Shown here: positions 8,781-17,631 of the stretch, one piece after another
Position numbering within the stretch: position 1 is the stretch's first letter
How the letters are laid out: each line of letters starts with the position of its first letter
NCBI GenBank assembly: GCA_965262595.1
Contig: OZ253548.1
Span: 186,001 to 250,000, forward strand
DNA from: CATQHB01 sp965262595
GTDB taxonomy: Bacteria > Chloroflexota > Dehalococcoidia > Lucifugimonadales > UBA3495
DNA: 64,000 nucleotides
Direction of reading: 5' to 3'
Made by a program: the position numbers and the translations under genes
Notes under the pieces: model-generated
The model's database searches: none
Told to the model about the DNA's origin: nothing
Seen by the model: only the letters and a program-made list of their open reading frames with translations

Positions 8781-8924
8781 CTGGCGGTATGTCCCAAATT
8801 GGAAAAGTTGTTAATGGGGAGGTGGATTGCCCAGTATATTTACCAGAATATTTGGAATAGATAGTTAACTGAAAGCAATAGTTGCTATATCCAGGATACA
8901 TTAATACTTGGAGGATTCTGAAAT

Positions 8925-10778
8925 ATGCTCCACCAATGGTTGATCAAACCCAAAGCGCTTTTTTATGCGCCAATTATTGCGGTGCTGGCCCTGGCCGCGG
9001 TAGCCTGTGGCTCCTCCGCCCCGGCCACGGCGATTCCTGCGGCCCCTGTTGAACCGGCTGTTGCTGCTCCGGCGGCCACGGCGGTGCCCGTCGAAGCGGC
9101 AATGCCTGCAGAAGAAATGATGGCCGAGGGCAAGATGGCGCCTTCCTTTGCCGATTACTGGCAGCCGGACACCGAGTTCTATGGACAGCCGGTTTACGGC
9201 GGCACCCTCCGCGTCAACTATGAAGACCCCCTGGAACATGCCAACGCCTGGGGCGCAGGCTCCGGCGTGACCGACCGGTATCGAATGCCCACCGGCGCTA
9301 CGCTGATAATGGAAAACCCCTATGACGCCGGCGCTCCGCTGCTCCCCGAGTTGGCTCAAAGCTGGACCATCCACGACGACCTGTCCGGTGTAACCTTCGA
9401 TTTCCGGGAGGGCACTACTTGGCATAACGGTGAACCCTTCGTCTGCGAAGACGCTCGGTTCACCTTGGAAACCATGATAACCGGAAATGGCATTACCGCC
9501 AGCTACATGAAAAGCCGCCTCGCAAACGTTGTATTGAACGAGACGACTTGCACCGACGACCTGACCCTGGAAATGCGGTTCTCCGGTCCCACTGGAATAC
9601 CGCTGCTCCCGCTGTCAAACCGCCGGGGCCAAATATTTAACAAGGCCTGGTTCCAAGCCGGTGGCGAAGAGGTGATGTTCCAGGATGTCTCGGTAGGTCT
9701 TGGCCCCTTCAAGTGGGCTGAGGGGCAGTCCGTAGGCATTGACGAACAGCACTTTGAAAAGAACCCCGACTACTACATACCCGGACTTCCTTACCTGGAT
9801 GAGCTGGTCATCTTCGGTATCCTGGACGAGTCCGCGCAGCAGGCCACCCAATTGGCCCACCAGACCGACTGGCACTGGGTGCGTAACTTCGGCCAGTATC
9901 GAGCCTATGTGGACCACGACCAAATCATGACGGTTATCCGGGCCACCCGCGGTAACTTCCGACTGTGGATCAACGCCCGGATCCCTCCGTTCGACAATGT
10001 TAGGGTGCGGCAGGCCATCGTCATGAGCATCGACCGGGAGGCAGCCATTACAGTACTCCAGGATGGTTACGGAGCCTCCGGATTCTTCGGTTATGCTCCG
10101 GGCAGCCCCTGGGATCTTTCTCAGGAACAGGGCTGCGCCGTCCCCGGCTGGTGCGTATCTGAAGACATGGAAGCTACCCGGGCCGAAGCCAGGAAGATTC
10201 TGGAAGAAGAGGGGTTCGACTTCGACGAAACCTATCTCTTTACCGTAGAGTCGGATGCTCAGGTGCAGGCTCGCTCCACCTTCCTGCAGGAGCAGCTGCG
10301 GCTGGTGGGAATTCAGACCGACTTCGACTCGGTTGAAACCATTGCCTACCGCCAGCAGGAACAATCCGGCACTTGGGGCGTATTCAAGCCTGGCAACAGC
10401 ACGGTTACCGCGGACGACCCCAACGCAGGCGTAGCGTCTTTCCTACGCTGTGACTCTTCCGGCAACCACTGGACTCCCAACGGCCCCTGCGACAAGGAAA
10501 TCGTCGCGCTGTTGGACCAGGCGCAGACCGAACTGGACTTCAGCGCCCGTAAGGCATTGTCTGATGAGATCCAACTGCGGGCGATGAAAACCTATGGCTC
10601 CTTCCCGGTTTACTGGGAGCAGGAAGCGGTGTCCTTCTGGCCGGAGGTCAGGGGTTACGCTCACTTCCCGGCGCCTAATGGCGCTTTCCTGAAGTTCATG
10701 CACCTGTGGATTGATCCGGCCCACAAGGATGACACGGGCAATAAGGGTCAAACCAGCGGCGTACCCGGGGGAGTATAA
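8925..10778 (+). CDS. ABC transporter substrate-binding lipoprotein, family 5
   Basis: A 617-residue peptide-importer-type solute-binding protein. The ATG follows TTGGAGG with 9-nt spacing. Signal peptide with lipobox AAVAC and lipidated Cys28, then an Ala/Pro/Glu/Met-rich linker to about residue 70. The mature domain contains YGGTLRVNYE, TFDFREGTTWHNGEPF (typical family 5 beta-strand pair) and VRVRQAIVMSIDREAA near residue 360. It is only distantly similar to the other three lipoproteins of this window and has an unusual C-terminus with a Trp-rich stretch. First gene of a plus-strand importer: a hairpin follows the stop and two permease genes come next after 349 nt. Confidence 0.93.
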   Translation: MLHQWLIKPKALFYAPIIAVLALAAVACGSSAPATAIPAAPVEPAVAAPAATAVPVEAAMPAEEMMAEGKMAPSFADYWQPDTEFYGQPVYGGTLRVNYEDPLEHANAWGAGSGVTDRYRMPTGATLIMENPYDAGAPLLPELAQSWTIHDDLSGVTFDFREGTTWHNGEPFVCEDARFTLETMITGNGITASYMKSRLANVVLNETTCTDDLTLEMRFSGPTGIPLLPLSNRRGQIFNKAWFQAGGEEVMFQDVSVGLGPFKWAEGQSVGIDEQHFEKNPDYYIPGLPYLDELVIFGILDESAQQATQLAHQTDWHWVRNFGQYRAYVDHDQIMTVIRATRGNFRLWINARIPPFDNVRVRQAIVMSIDREAAITVLQDGYGASGFFGYAPGSPWDLSQEQGCAVPGWCVSEDMEATRAEARKILEEEGFDFDETYLFTVESDAQVQARSTFLQEQLRLVGIQTDFDSVETIAYRQQEQSGTWGVFKPGNSTVTADDPNAGVASFLRCDSSGNHWTPNGPCDKEIVALLDQAQTELDFSARKALSDEIQLRAMKTYGSFPVYWEQEAVSFWPEVRGYAHFPAPNGAFLKFMHLWIDPAHKDDTGNKGQTSGVPGGV

Positions 10779-10817
10779 TTCTTCACGGGTAAGACAAACC
10801 TCCTTTAGACCGCACTT

Positions 10818-10852
10818 GGTAGGCCACCCACCTTAACAGTGAGTGGCCTACC
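10818..10852 (+). terminator. hairpin after the lipoprotein gene
   Basis: GGTAGGCCAC ... GTGGCCTACC, a 10-bp perfect stem that extends by three more pairs after one mismatch. The following bases (TTGCACC) are not T-rich, so it may be a message-stabilising or partial-termination element between lipoprotein and permeases. Confidence 0.5.
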
Positions 10853-10972
10853 TTGCACCGGATAGCCGGGCGGAAGGGTGGTCTTTCGTCAAAGACTCCC
10901 GGCGACAGAGCATTATTATTTCAGTTTTGGGAAAAGAAAATTCAGGATTCGCATTAAAATAGTCAGCATTGG

Positions 10973-11001
10973 TTGCAATTCGTCAAAATGTGCGATTAAA
11001 T
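10973..11001 (+). promoter_or_regulatory. possible internal promoter before the permease genes
   Basis: TTGCAA at 10973-10978, 17-nt spacer, TTAAAT at 10996-11001, in the 349-nt gap between the lipoprotein gene and the DppB-type permease. It would allow permeases to be transcribed separately after the upstream hairpin. Confidence 0.35.
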
Positions 11002-11127
11002 GGAAGTGATAAATAGAACCGCCCCAGGATTCGTGGCGTATAACAGTAATAACCGCGGCTCTGGACTTGTTGGTTGTTATATTGACCGGGAAAAGAGCAG
11101 GAAAATATCCGAGGAGGTGTGTGCAAA

Positions 11128-12093
11128 ATGAGGACTTATTTAGCTAAGCGGTTGCTTCTTTTTGTTCCCACAGCATTTGGTGTTTCGGTTTTCATTTTTG
11201 TCATGCTTCACACTATCCCGGGCGATTACGCCACAGCTCTGCTGTTGGGTGGTGAGCCCGGGGAAGCCTACGACGCCAGTTCAGAGCAGTTTGAACAAAT
11301 TAGGGAACAACTGGGTCTGGATGGGCGCCTGGACCAACAATACGTGCGATGGCTGGGTAATTTCTTCCAGGGAGACTTTGGGACTTCCTGGACCAACCGG
11401 AAGCCGGTTTGGGACCGAATGGCGCCCAGGATTTTCCTCAGTTTTGAGCTTGGACTGCTGGCGGTAAGCCTGGCGTGTGTCCTGGGGACGATTGGGGGAA
11501 TTATTTGCGCGGTGAGGCAGGATACCTGGGTTGACTATGTTTTGAGGGGCTCCAGTATGGGCCTGCAAGCCATGCCGGGCTTCTGGCTGGCCCTGATGGT
11601 AATTGTTGGGTTGGTGGCTATGTTTGGGTGGAAACCCCCAATTGAATATAGACACCTTTGGGACGACCCGGTGCGCAATCTCTCGGTGCTGCTTCTGCCG
11701 GCATTTCTGGTGGGCCTGCGCAGTTCGGCGGAGATTCTCCGCATGACCCGCTCCTCAGTGCTGGAAGTGCTCCGGGAAGACTACGTACGAACCGCCGAAG
11801 CCAAGGGCCTTTACCGCTCCAAGGTGTTGGGCCAGCACGTGCTCCGTAACGCCCTGCTGCCGGTAACCACTTTGGCCGGCTTTGAGGTAGTATTCCTGAT
11901 GAGCGGTCAGGTAATCATTGAGCAGGTGTTCAACCTGCACGGCATTGGCAAGCTCTTTATTCAGGCGGTGGGCGCCCGGGACTATCCGGTAGTCCAGGCA
12001 ATCGTAATGTTCGTTGCCCTGATAGTGCTCCTGGCCAACCTGTTTGTAGATTTGCTTTATGCTTGGCTCGACCCGAGAATCCGGTATAACTAG
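11128..12093 (+). CDS. ABC transporter permease, DppB/OppB type
   Basis: A 321-residue permease. Start chosen at the ATG at 11128 (MRTYLAKRLLLFVPTAFGVS) because GAGGAGG ends 10 nt upstream; a GTG three codons earlier overlaps the ribosome site. Six membrane segments are visible, with the periplasmic HTIPGDYATALLLGG segment and GQLGLD-type motif (EQLGLDGRLDQQYVRWLGN) usual in this subfamily. The cytoplasmic EAA-like loop reads VRTAEAKGLYRSKVLGQHVLRNALLP around residues 220-245, and the protein ends YAWLDPRIRYN. Pairs with the DppC-type gene 142 nt downstream to form the channel. ATPase subunits are not encoded nearby. Confidence 0.93.
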   Translation: MRTYLAKRLLLFVPTAFGVSVFIFVMLHTIPGDYATALLLGGEPGEAYDASSEQFEQIREQLGLDGRLDQQYVRWLGNFFQGDFGTSWTNRKPVWDRMAPRIFLSFELGLLAVSLACVLGTIGGIICAVRQDTWVDYVLRGSSMGLQAMPGFWLALMVIVGLVAMFGWKPPIEYRHLWDDPVRNLSVLLLPAFLVGLRSSAEILRMTRSSVLEVLREDYVRTAEAKGLYRSKVLGQHVLRNALLPVTTLAGFEVVFLMSGQVIIEQVFNLHGIGKLFIQAVGARDYPVVQAIVMFVALIVLLANLFVDLLYAWLDPRIRYN

Positions 12094-12235
12094 GCCAAAT
12101 TGCGCTGAGGGAGGGCCTGCCTTGAACCGGGCCGGCGGCCTCCCTGGTGCGGCGCAAAGTAATAGCCGAATGTTAAGATCTTGTTTTGACTGCTGCCATT
12201 GGTAAAATCCAGCATTTTTGCCAAGGGGAATTAAG

Positions 12236-13156
12236 ATGGTAACTCCAAACGAAACTACTAGCGCGGATGCTATACGAGAAAGTCTGATTGCCGCGGAGCC
12301 GCCTCGTCGGCCAGGCATGGTCAAGTACAGCATTTTCTATTTCCGGCACAAGTTGCTGGGAACGGTAGGTCTGGCTATTGTGGTGGTGATGGTGCTTACT
12401 GCCATTTTTGCCGACCTGATAGCTCCTTATACCTACCAGGAACAGAACTATGAGGCGGTGTTGCACGCACCCGGTTTAGAGTTCTTCTTCGGCACCGATA
12501 ATTTTGGGCGGGATGTCTTCTCCCGAGTGGTGCACGGAGCGCGGATTTCTATGCTCGTGGGCTTTCTGTCGGTGACAGTTGGTACCGGGATAGGCGCCGT
12601 TGTCGGCCTGGCCTCCGGGTTCTTTATGGGCAAGGTTGACGCTCTGGTGCAACGAATAGTAGATATGTGGATGTCTTTCCCGGACCTGATTCTGGCCCTG
12701 ACTATTGTGGCGGTGTTTGGCAATACCATGCCCAACGTGATTCTGGCGATTGCCGCCACTATTTTGCCCCGGGGTGTGCGGATTATCCGCGCCGCCACGA
12801 TTTCCATACGGGAAATGGACTACACCATGGCCGCCCGTTCCATCGGCGCCTCGGATGTTCGGACGATGCTCCGCCATGTCATGCCGAACACGGTGGCCCC
12901 TTTCCTGATTATCATGTCCTCGATGTTCGGCACCGCTATTTTGACCGAGGCCGGTCTGAGCTATCTGGGCCTGGGCATTTCCGAGCCTACCCCGTCCTGG
13001 GGACGGATGCTCACCGGACAGGCCGCTCAATATGCCCCGGTTGCTCCCTGGATCCTGATTTTCCCGGGCTTCTTCATCACCGTAACCGTTATGGGATTTG
13101 CGTTCTTCGGGGACGCTTTGCGGGACCTGTTCGACCCCAGGCAGCGAGGCCGGTAG
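12236..13156 (+). CDS. ABC transporter permease, DppC/OppC type
   Basis: A 306-residue permease. The ATG at 12236 has CAAGGGGA 7 nt upstream; a TTG six codons earlier would overlap that ribosome site and is rejected. The N-terminal tail (about 30 residues, Thr/Ser/Ala rich) is cytoplasmic, followed by a membrane helix, then GTDNFGRDVFSRVVHGARIS, the DppC/OppC signature, and five more helices. EAA-type loop: MAARSIGASDVRTMLRHVMPN near residues 195-215. C-terminus FGDALRDLFDPRQRGR is standard. Last gene of the second importer; a 14-bp hairpin follows 60 nt later. Confidence 0.93.
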   Translation: MVTPNETTSADAIRESLIAAEPPRRPGMVKYSIFYFRHKLLGTVGLAIVVVMVLTAIFADLIAPYTYQEQNYEAVLHAPGLEFFFGTDNFGRDVFSRVVHGARISMLVGFLSVTVGTGIGAVVGLASGFFMGKVDALVQRIVDMWMSFPDLILALTIVAVFGNTMPNVILAIAATILPRGVRIIRAATISIREMDYTMAARSIGASDVRTMLRHVMPNTVAPFLIIMSSMFGTAILTEAGLSYLGLGISEPTPSWGRMLTGQAAQYAPVAPWILIFPGFFITVTVMGFAFFGDALRDLFDPRQRGR

Positions 13157-13215
13157 GCGTAACGAGCCGCTGGCAAGGGCACGGGTTGGCCCATTCGCAA
13201 AATTGACTTGTTAAT

Positions 13216-13247
13216 CAGAGTCTCCTCCGAAAACGGGGGAGACTCTG
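13216..13247 (+). terminator. 14-bp hairpin after the second importer operon
   Basis: CAGAGTCTCCTCCG - AAAA - CGGGGGAGACTCTG: 14 paired positions with one G-T pair. No T-run follows (GGTATCC), so it is a stable 3' end structure or weak terminator. Confidence 0.55.
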
Positions 13248-13279
13248 GGTATCCGGGCCGGGCATTTCCGGCCCGTTAT

Positions 13280-13314
13280 GGACGCCGGACGCCGGACGCC
13301 AGACGCCAGACGCC
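13280..13314. repeat. 7-bp tandem repeat, five copies
   Basis: Three copies of GGACGCC followed by two copies of AGACGCC, without interruption. Located between the importer terminator and the first amidohydrolase gene. Confidence 0.85.
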
Positions 13315-13385
13315 AGGCCGGGAGCTGGCAACCGTTGGCCTGCTGTTGGGCCAGGGTAAGGGTAGCATCGCCAGGGCAGATTCAA

Positions 13386-13391
13386 TATAAT
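13386..13391 (+). promoter_or_regulatory. possible -10 element before the amidohydrolase array
   Basis: A perfect TATAAT lies 38 nt before the GTG start of the first amidohydrolase; the matching -35 region is poor. Tentative. Confidence 0.3.
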
Positions 13392-13429
13392 CAAGCGGCA
13401 ATTCAACCGAACCGATTTGGGAGGTATAG

Positions 13430-14374
13430 GTGCGTAGTATAGATATTCATGCCCACGTCACGCCCCAGTCCTTTAGCCAGTCAATGCGGGAAGGGAAGGA
13501 ATGGCATGGCCTCGAACCTCGCCGGCTGAACATTAATCCGGAACTGGAATGGACTCCGGAGCAGCGCCTCAACGACATGAACTCTCTGGGCGTTGACGTG
13601 CAGGTAGTGTCCACCGGCGCCCAGTTCTACTTCTATGGCCGGGATGCCCAGACCATCGCCGGTATGCACCGGGATTGCAACGACGAGGTGCATCAGATGA
13701 CTTTGGATTATCCGGAACGCTTCAGGGGCTTTGCCCAGATTCCGATGCAGGACGTTGACCTGGCAATCGCCGAACTGGACCGTTCGGTTAATCAATTGGG
13801 CCTGATCGGGGCGATGATTGATGACAAGATAAATGGGAAGACCTTCGACGAGCCGGAGTTTCTGCCCCTGTGGAAGGCCGCCGAGCAGATGGGGGCCATT
13901 ATCTTTATCCACCAGGGCGGCCAAACTTTGGTGGAGCCCCGAAGCAATCAGTACCACCTCCCAAACAGCATCGGCAATCTGGTGGACCGGGCGGTTACTT
14001 TTGCCTCTTTCGTTATGGGGGGAGTGATGGACGCCTGTCCGGATTTGAAGATATGTCTGGCCCACGGCGGCGGCTATGCCTGTTACGGTGTTGGCCGTAT
14101 GGACCGAAGCTGGGACGTAGGCCGGCTTAATATACCCCAACCGCCCAGCGCTTACTTGAGCCGGTTTTATTATGATTGTCTGACCCACAGCGAAACCGCC
14201 CTCCGAATGCTGATAGACATGGCGGGAATAGATAAGGTGGTTTTTGGCACTGACTGGCCCTTCGACATGGCGATTGACTGGCCGGTTTCCTGGGTCTTGA
14301 GTCTGGAGAGTTTGACTCAGGATGAGAAGGAAGCCATCTTGTGGAAGAATATGGAGCGGCTGCTAGGCGTTTAG
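13430..14374 (+). CDS. amidohydrolase family 2 (ACMSD-like), tandem copy 1
   Basis: A 314-residue metal-dependent hydrolase or decarboxylase of the amidohydrolase_2 type, related in layout to 2-amino-3-carboxymuconate-6-semialdehyde decarboxylase. GTG start with GGGAGG 5 nt upstream. Metal-site residues visible: H7 and H9 in DIHAH, the His in IFIHQGG, the His in LAHGGGYACYG and the Asp in FGTDWPFD near residue 270. This copy differs from copies 2-5: where they have GWQVRSEAR it has SWDVGR, a short deletion next to the HGGG loop that may alter the active-site rim. First of five tandem paralogues. Substrate unknown; the family includes decarboxylases of ring-cleavage products. Confidence 0.9.
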   Translation: MRSIDIHAHVTPQSFSQSMREGKEWHGLEPRRLNINPELEWTPEQRLNDMNSLGVDVQVVSTGAQFYFYGRDAQTIAGMHRDCNDEVHQMTLDYPERFRGFAQIPMQDVDLAIAELDRSVNQLGLIGAMIDDKINGKTFDEPEFLPLWKAAEQMGAIIFIHQGGQTLVEPRSNQYHLPNSIGNLVDRAVTFASFVMGGVMDACPDLKICLAHGGGYACYGVGRMDRSWDVGRLNIPQPPSAYLSRFYYDCLTHSETALRMLIDMAGIDKVVFGTDWPFDMAIDWPVSWVLSLESLTQDEKEAILWKNMERLLGV

Positions 14375-14407
14375 GGCCGACAGGCAAGTCATTGAAATCA
14401 ACTGCAA

Positions 14408-14454
14408 AGCTGGTCCCAATAGCTGGTCCCAATAGCAGGTCCCAATAGCAGGTC
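14408..14454. repeat. 13-bp tandem repeat, about 3.6 copies
   Basis: Copies of AGCTGGTCCCAAT, AGCTGGTCCCAAT, AGCAGGTCCCAAT and a partial AGCAGGTC lie between amidohydrolase copies 1 and 2, just upstream of the latter's ribosome site. Confidence 0.88.
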
Positions 14455-14481
14455 GTTCACTCAACAATTTCGGAGGCACAA

Positions 14482-15438
14482 GTGCGCAGCATTGATATTC
14501 ACGCCCATCTGACGCCCCAGTGTTTCATCCGGGCCATGCAGGAAGGCCGGGAATGGCACGGGGTTAAGCCTGGAGAAATGCGAGTCGGCCCCCGCAACTC
14601 CTGGACGCCGGAGCAGCGAATCGACGATATGAACTCCCTTGGTGTGGATGTTCACGTGGTTTCGACCTTCAGCTTCTATTATTACTACGAGCGGGATGCC
14701 CAGGTTATTTCGGCCATGCACCGGGAATGCAACGACGAGGTCCACCAAATGACGGTGGACTACCCCGATCGTTTCAAGGGCATGGCAATTATCCCGATGC
14801 AGGACATCAACCTGGCGATCGCCGAACTCGACCGCACGGTTAACGGGATGGGTTTTGTCGGCGCCATGATTGACGACCACGTTAACGGCAAGACTTATGA
14901 TGACCCGGAATTCCTGCCCCTGTGGAAAGCGGCGGAGGAGATGGGCGCGGTAATGCTGGTACACCAGCAGGGAGGCAATACCCTGGTGCGCGACCGCAAT
15001 GCCCGCTACCATCTGCCCAACACAATCGGCAACCTGGTGGACCGGGCGGTTACCTTTGCCTCCTTCGTCTTTGGCGGCGTGATGGACGCCTGCCCCGATT
15101 TGAAGGTCTGCCTTTGCCACGGCGGCGGTTATACCTGTTTTGGCGCCGGTCGGATGGACCGGGGCTGGCAGGTGCGCTCCGAGGCGCGGGTTAATATCAA
15201 CCAGCCTCCCAGCTCTTACCTGAACAAGTTCTATTACGATTGTTTGACCCACAGCGAGCCGGCTCTGCGTATGCTGATCGACAGCGTAGGGATCGACCGG
15301 GTAATCTTCGGCACCGATTGGCCTGCCGATATGGCAATTGACTGGCCCGTTTCCTGGATTTTGGGCCTGGAGAGCCTGACCCAGGACGAAAAGGAAGCCA
15401 TTCTTTACAAGAATATGGAACGGCTCTTGGGGGTGTGA
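14482..15438 (+). CDS. amidohydrolase family 2 (ACMSD-like), tandem copy 2
   Basis: A 318-residue paralogue with GTG start and CGGAGG ribosome site. Active-site pattern: DIHAH (H7, H9), MLVHQQGG, CHGGGYTCFGAGRMDRG and FGTDWPADMAIDWP. It has a two-residue insertion (HQQGGN) at the third His loop compared with copy 1, shared in kind with copy 5. The GWQVRSEARVNI stretch is almost identical at DNA level to copies 3 and 4, while other parts differ far more, which suggests gene conversion. Expected to be cytosolic with a TIM-barrel fold and a single metal ion. Confidence 0.9.
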   Translation: MRSIDIHAHLTPQCFIRAMQEGREWHGVKPGEMRVGPRNSWTPEQRIDDMNSLGVDVHVVSTFSFYYYYERDAQVISAMHRECNDEVHQMTVDYPDRFKGMAIIPMQDINLAIAELDRTVNGMGFVGAMIDDHVNGKTYDDPEFLPLWKAAEEMGAVMLVHQQGGNTLVRDRNARYHLPNTIGNLVDRAVTFASFVFGGVMDACPDLKVCLCHGGGYTCFGAGRMDRGWQVRSEARVNINQPPSSYLNKFYYDCLTHSEPALRMLIDSVGIDRVIFGTDWPADMAIDWPVSWILGLESLTQDEKEAILYKNMERLLGV

Positions 15439-15512
15439 CGACTTTCCGTTTCTGGGTGCTTCCCTTTTTCTCTATTGAATTGATGCAGGACTATTAAATT
15501 GAAAGGACACCA

Positions 15513-16469
15513 ATGCGAAGCATAGACGTTCATGCGCACTCAACCCCTCAGTGTTTTCAGCGGGTGGTGCTTGCCGGCAATGACTGGCATGGAATGACCT
15601 CCGCCGACGGAGAATTGTTTAACCCCCGCAATGCCTGGACACCCGAGCAGCGAATCGCCGATATGGATTCGCTGGGTGTGGACATTCAGGTAGTTTCAAC
15701 CAACGCCGGCTTTTACCAGTATGACAAAGACCCGGCGGTTACCAACGCTATCGCCCGAGATTGCAATGATGAGATTCGTCAAATGACCCTGGACTATCCC
15801 GAACGGCTGGCCGGCTTGGCTACCATTCCGATGCAGGACGCCAGAGCGGCAATTGCCGAGTTGGACCGCGCCGTTAACCAGTTGGGGATGAAAGGGGCGA
15901 TGATTGGCGACCAGGTAAACGGTAAAACCTTTGACGAGCCGGAGTTCCTGCCCATCTGGCAGGCTGCAGAGCAAATGGGGGCGCTGATCTTTATCCACCA
16001 GGGTGGTCAAACCATCGGCTCCGAACGCCAACCCAGGTATCACGTCCGCAACACCATCGGCAATCTGGCCGATCGGGTGGTAACCTTTGCCGCCTTCACT
16101 TTCGGCGGGGTAATGGACAAGTGCCCCGACTTGAAGATCTGCCTGGCCCACGGCGGCGGCTATGCCTGCTTTGGCATTGGCCGAATGGACCGAGGCTGGC
16201 AGGTGCGCTCCGAGGCGCGGGTGAATATCAGTCAACCACCCACCAACTACCTTAACAAGTTCTACTATGATTGCCTGACCCATAGCGAACCGGCCCTGCG
16301 TATGTTGATCGACTCGGTGGGAATTGATCGGGTAGTGCTGGGCACTGACTGGCCGGCCGATATGCGCATTGACTGGCCGGTGTCCTGGGTGATGGGTCTC
16401 GAGAGCTTGACCCTGGAGGAGAAGGAAGCCATCCTCTGGAAGAACCTGGAAAATCTGCTGGGTCTCTGA
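15513..16469 (+). CDS. amidohydrolase family 2 (ACMSD-like), tandem copy 3
   Basis: A 318-residue paralogue; ATG start with GAAAGGAC upstream. It carries DVHAH (H7, H9), IFIHQGGQ, LAHGGGYACFGIGRMDRG and LGTDWPADMRIDWP. Distinct features are a shorter N-terminal loop after HGMTSADG and the change to LGTDW from FGTDW in the last metal-ligand strand. The end reads EKEAILWKNLENLLGL, matching the array. Gap to copy 2 is 74 nt. Likely cotranscribed with its neighbours because there is no terminator in the gap. Confidence 0.9.
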   Translation: MRSIDVHAHSTPQCFQRVVLAGNDWHGMTSADGELFNPRNAWTPEQRIADMDSLGVDIQVVSTNAGFYQYDKDPAVTNAIARDCNDEIRQMTLDYPERLAGLATIPMQDARAAIAELDRAVNQLGMKGAMIGDQVNGKTFDEPEFLPIWQAAEQMGALIFIHQGGQTIGSERQPRYHVRNTIGNLADRVVTFAAFTFGGVMDKCPDLKICLAHGGGYACFGIGRMDRGWQVRSEARVNISQPPTNYLNKFYYDCLTHSEPALRMLIDSVGIDRVVLGTDWPADMRIDWPVSWVMGLESLTLEEKEAILWKNLENLLGL

Positions 16470-16525
16470 CCTTCAAAGTCTCTGGTGTCTGGGAAAAACA
16501 ACCTTTTGTAGGAGCCATAACATAA

Positions 16526-17488
16526 ATGAGGTCCATTGACATACACGCTCACATCAGCCCCGAGGCCTACATTCGAGCGGTAGAGGCCGGGGAAAATTGG
16601 TATGGCATTGCTGCCGAGGCCGATAATTTCCACCGGGCCGTACCCCGAACTATGTGGTCGCCGGAGCAGCGGCTGAAGGATATGGATTCCCTGGGAGTGG
16701 ATGTTCATGTCCTTTCCACCAACTCCGCTTTTTACTTCTATGAAAAAGATGCCGCCATCGTTGCCGCGATGGACCGGGAATGCAACGACTATGTATCGCA
16801 GCTTACCAAGGACCACCCCGACCGTTTTGCCGGGTTAGCCAACCTGCCGATGCAGGACGTTGGCGCTTCCGCCGCCGAACTGGAGCGGGCCATGACTCAA
16901 CTGGGGCTCCGCGGGGCGATGATCGGCGACCACGTTAACGGAAAGACCTTTGATGATCCGGAGTTCTTCCCGGTGTGGGAGGTTGCCGAGCAGACCGGCG
17001 CCGTCATCCTGATACATCAGAGCGGAGATACCCTGGTCAGCCCCCGGCTGAACCGTTACCACTTGCCTAACACCGTCGGCAATCTGGCCGACCGGGCCGT
17101 TACCTTCGCCTCCTTTGTTTTCGGCGGGGTAATGGACAAGTACCCCGACCTGCGTATTTGCCTGTCTCACGGTGGCGGCTATACCTGCTTCGGCGCCGGG
17201 CGTATGGATCGGGGCTGGCAGGTAAGGTCCGAGGCGCGGGTTAATATCGACCGGCCGCCCAGCGCTTACTTAAGCAAGTTTTATTACGACTGCCTAACCC
17301 ACAGCGAGTCGGCCCTCCGGATGGTCATCGATATGGCGGGTATCGACAAGGTAATATTTGGCACCGACTGGCCCTTTGATATGTGCACCGATTGGCCGGT
17401 AGCCTGGGTCTTGGGAATGGAAAGTCTCACCCAGGAAGAAAAGGAAGCCATCTTGTGGAAGAACCTGGAAACCCTGCTGGGCATCTAG
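16526..17488 (+). CDS. amidohydrolase family 2 (ACMSD-like), tandem copy 4
   Basis: A 320-residue paralogue; ATG with TAGGAG about 12 nt upstream. DIHAH (H7, H9), ILIHQSGD, LSHGGGYTCFGAGRMDRG and FGTDWPFDMCTDWP mark the metal site. The residue after the third His is Ser (HQSGD) rather than Gly, a likely substrate-pocket difference from copies 1-3. Followed at once by an 18-bp tandem repeat and the GIY-YIG element that separates it from copy 5. Confidence 0.9.
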   Translation: MRSIDIHAHISPEAYIRAVEAGENWYGIAAEADNFHRAVPRTMWSPEQRLKDMDSLGVDVHVLSTNSAFYFYEKDAAIVAAMDRECNDYVSQLTKDHPDRFAGLANLPMQDVGASAAELERAMTQLGLRGAMIGDHVNGKTFDDPEFFPVWEVAEQTGAVILIHQSGDTLVSPRLNRYHLPNTVGNLADRAVTFASFVFGGVMDKYPDLRICLSHGGGYTCFGAGRMDRGWQVRSEARVNIDRPPSAYLSKFYYDCLTHSESALRMVIDMAGIDKVIFGTDWPFDMCTDWPVAWVLGMESLTQEEKEAILWKNLETLLGI

Positions 17489-17503
17489 TAAGCAGTAAGG
17501 CCC

Positions 17504-17610
17504 GTCACCCTGGCCTTACCGTCACCCTGGCCTGTACCGTCATTCCGGCCTGTACCGTTACTCTGGCCTGTACCGTTACTCTGGCCTGTACCGTCATTCC
17601 GGCGAAAGCC
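17504..17610. repeat. 18-bp tandem repeat, six units, leading into a palindrome
   Basis: Units begin at 17504 (17 bp), 17521, 17539, 17557, 17575 and 17593. Consensus GTYAYYCYGGCCTGTACC; the fourth and fifth are identical. The last unit becomes the left half of the palindrome (GTCATTCCGGCGAAAGCC), so the array looks like expansion from the palindrome edge. Confidence 0.9.
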
Positions 17611-17620
17611 GGAATCCAGG
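17591..17620 (+). repeat. REP-like palindrome, left copy
   Basis: A 30-bp element with core TTCCGGC-GAA-GCCGGAA. The element at 17931-17960 is its reverse complement at 29 of 30 positions. Together they frame the GIY-YIG gene. Confidence 0.88.
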
Positions 17621-17631
17621 AGCTTCTCTTA

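Noticed and set aside
17504..17610. CRISPR array
   Set aside because: Units are directly adjacent with no spacers, and no cas gene is present.
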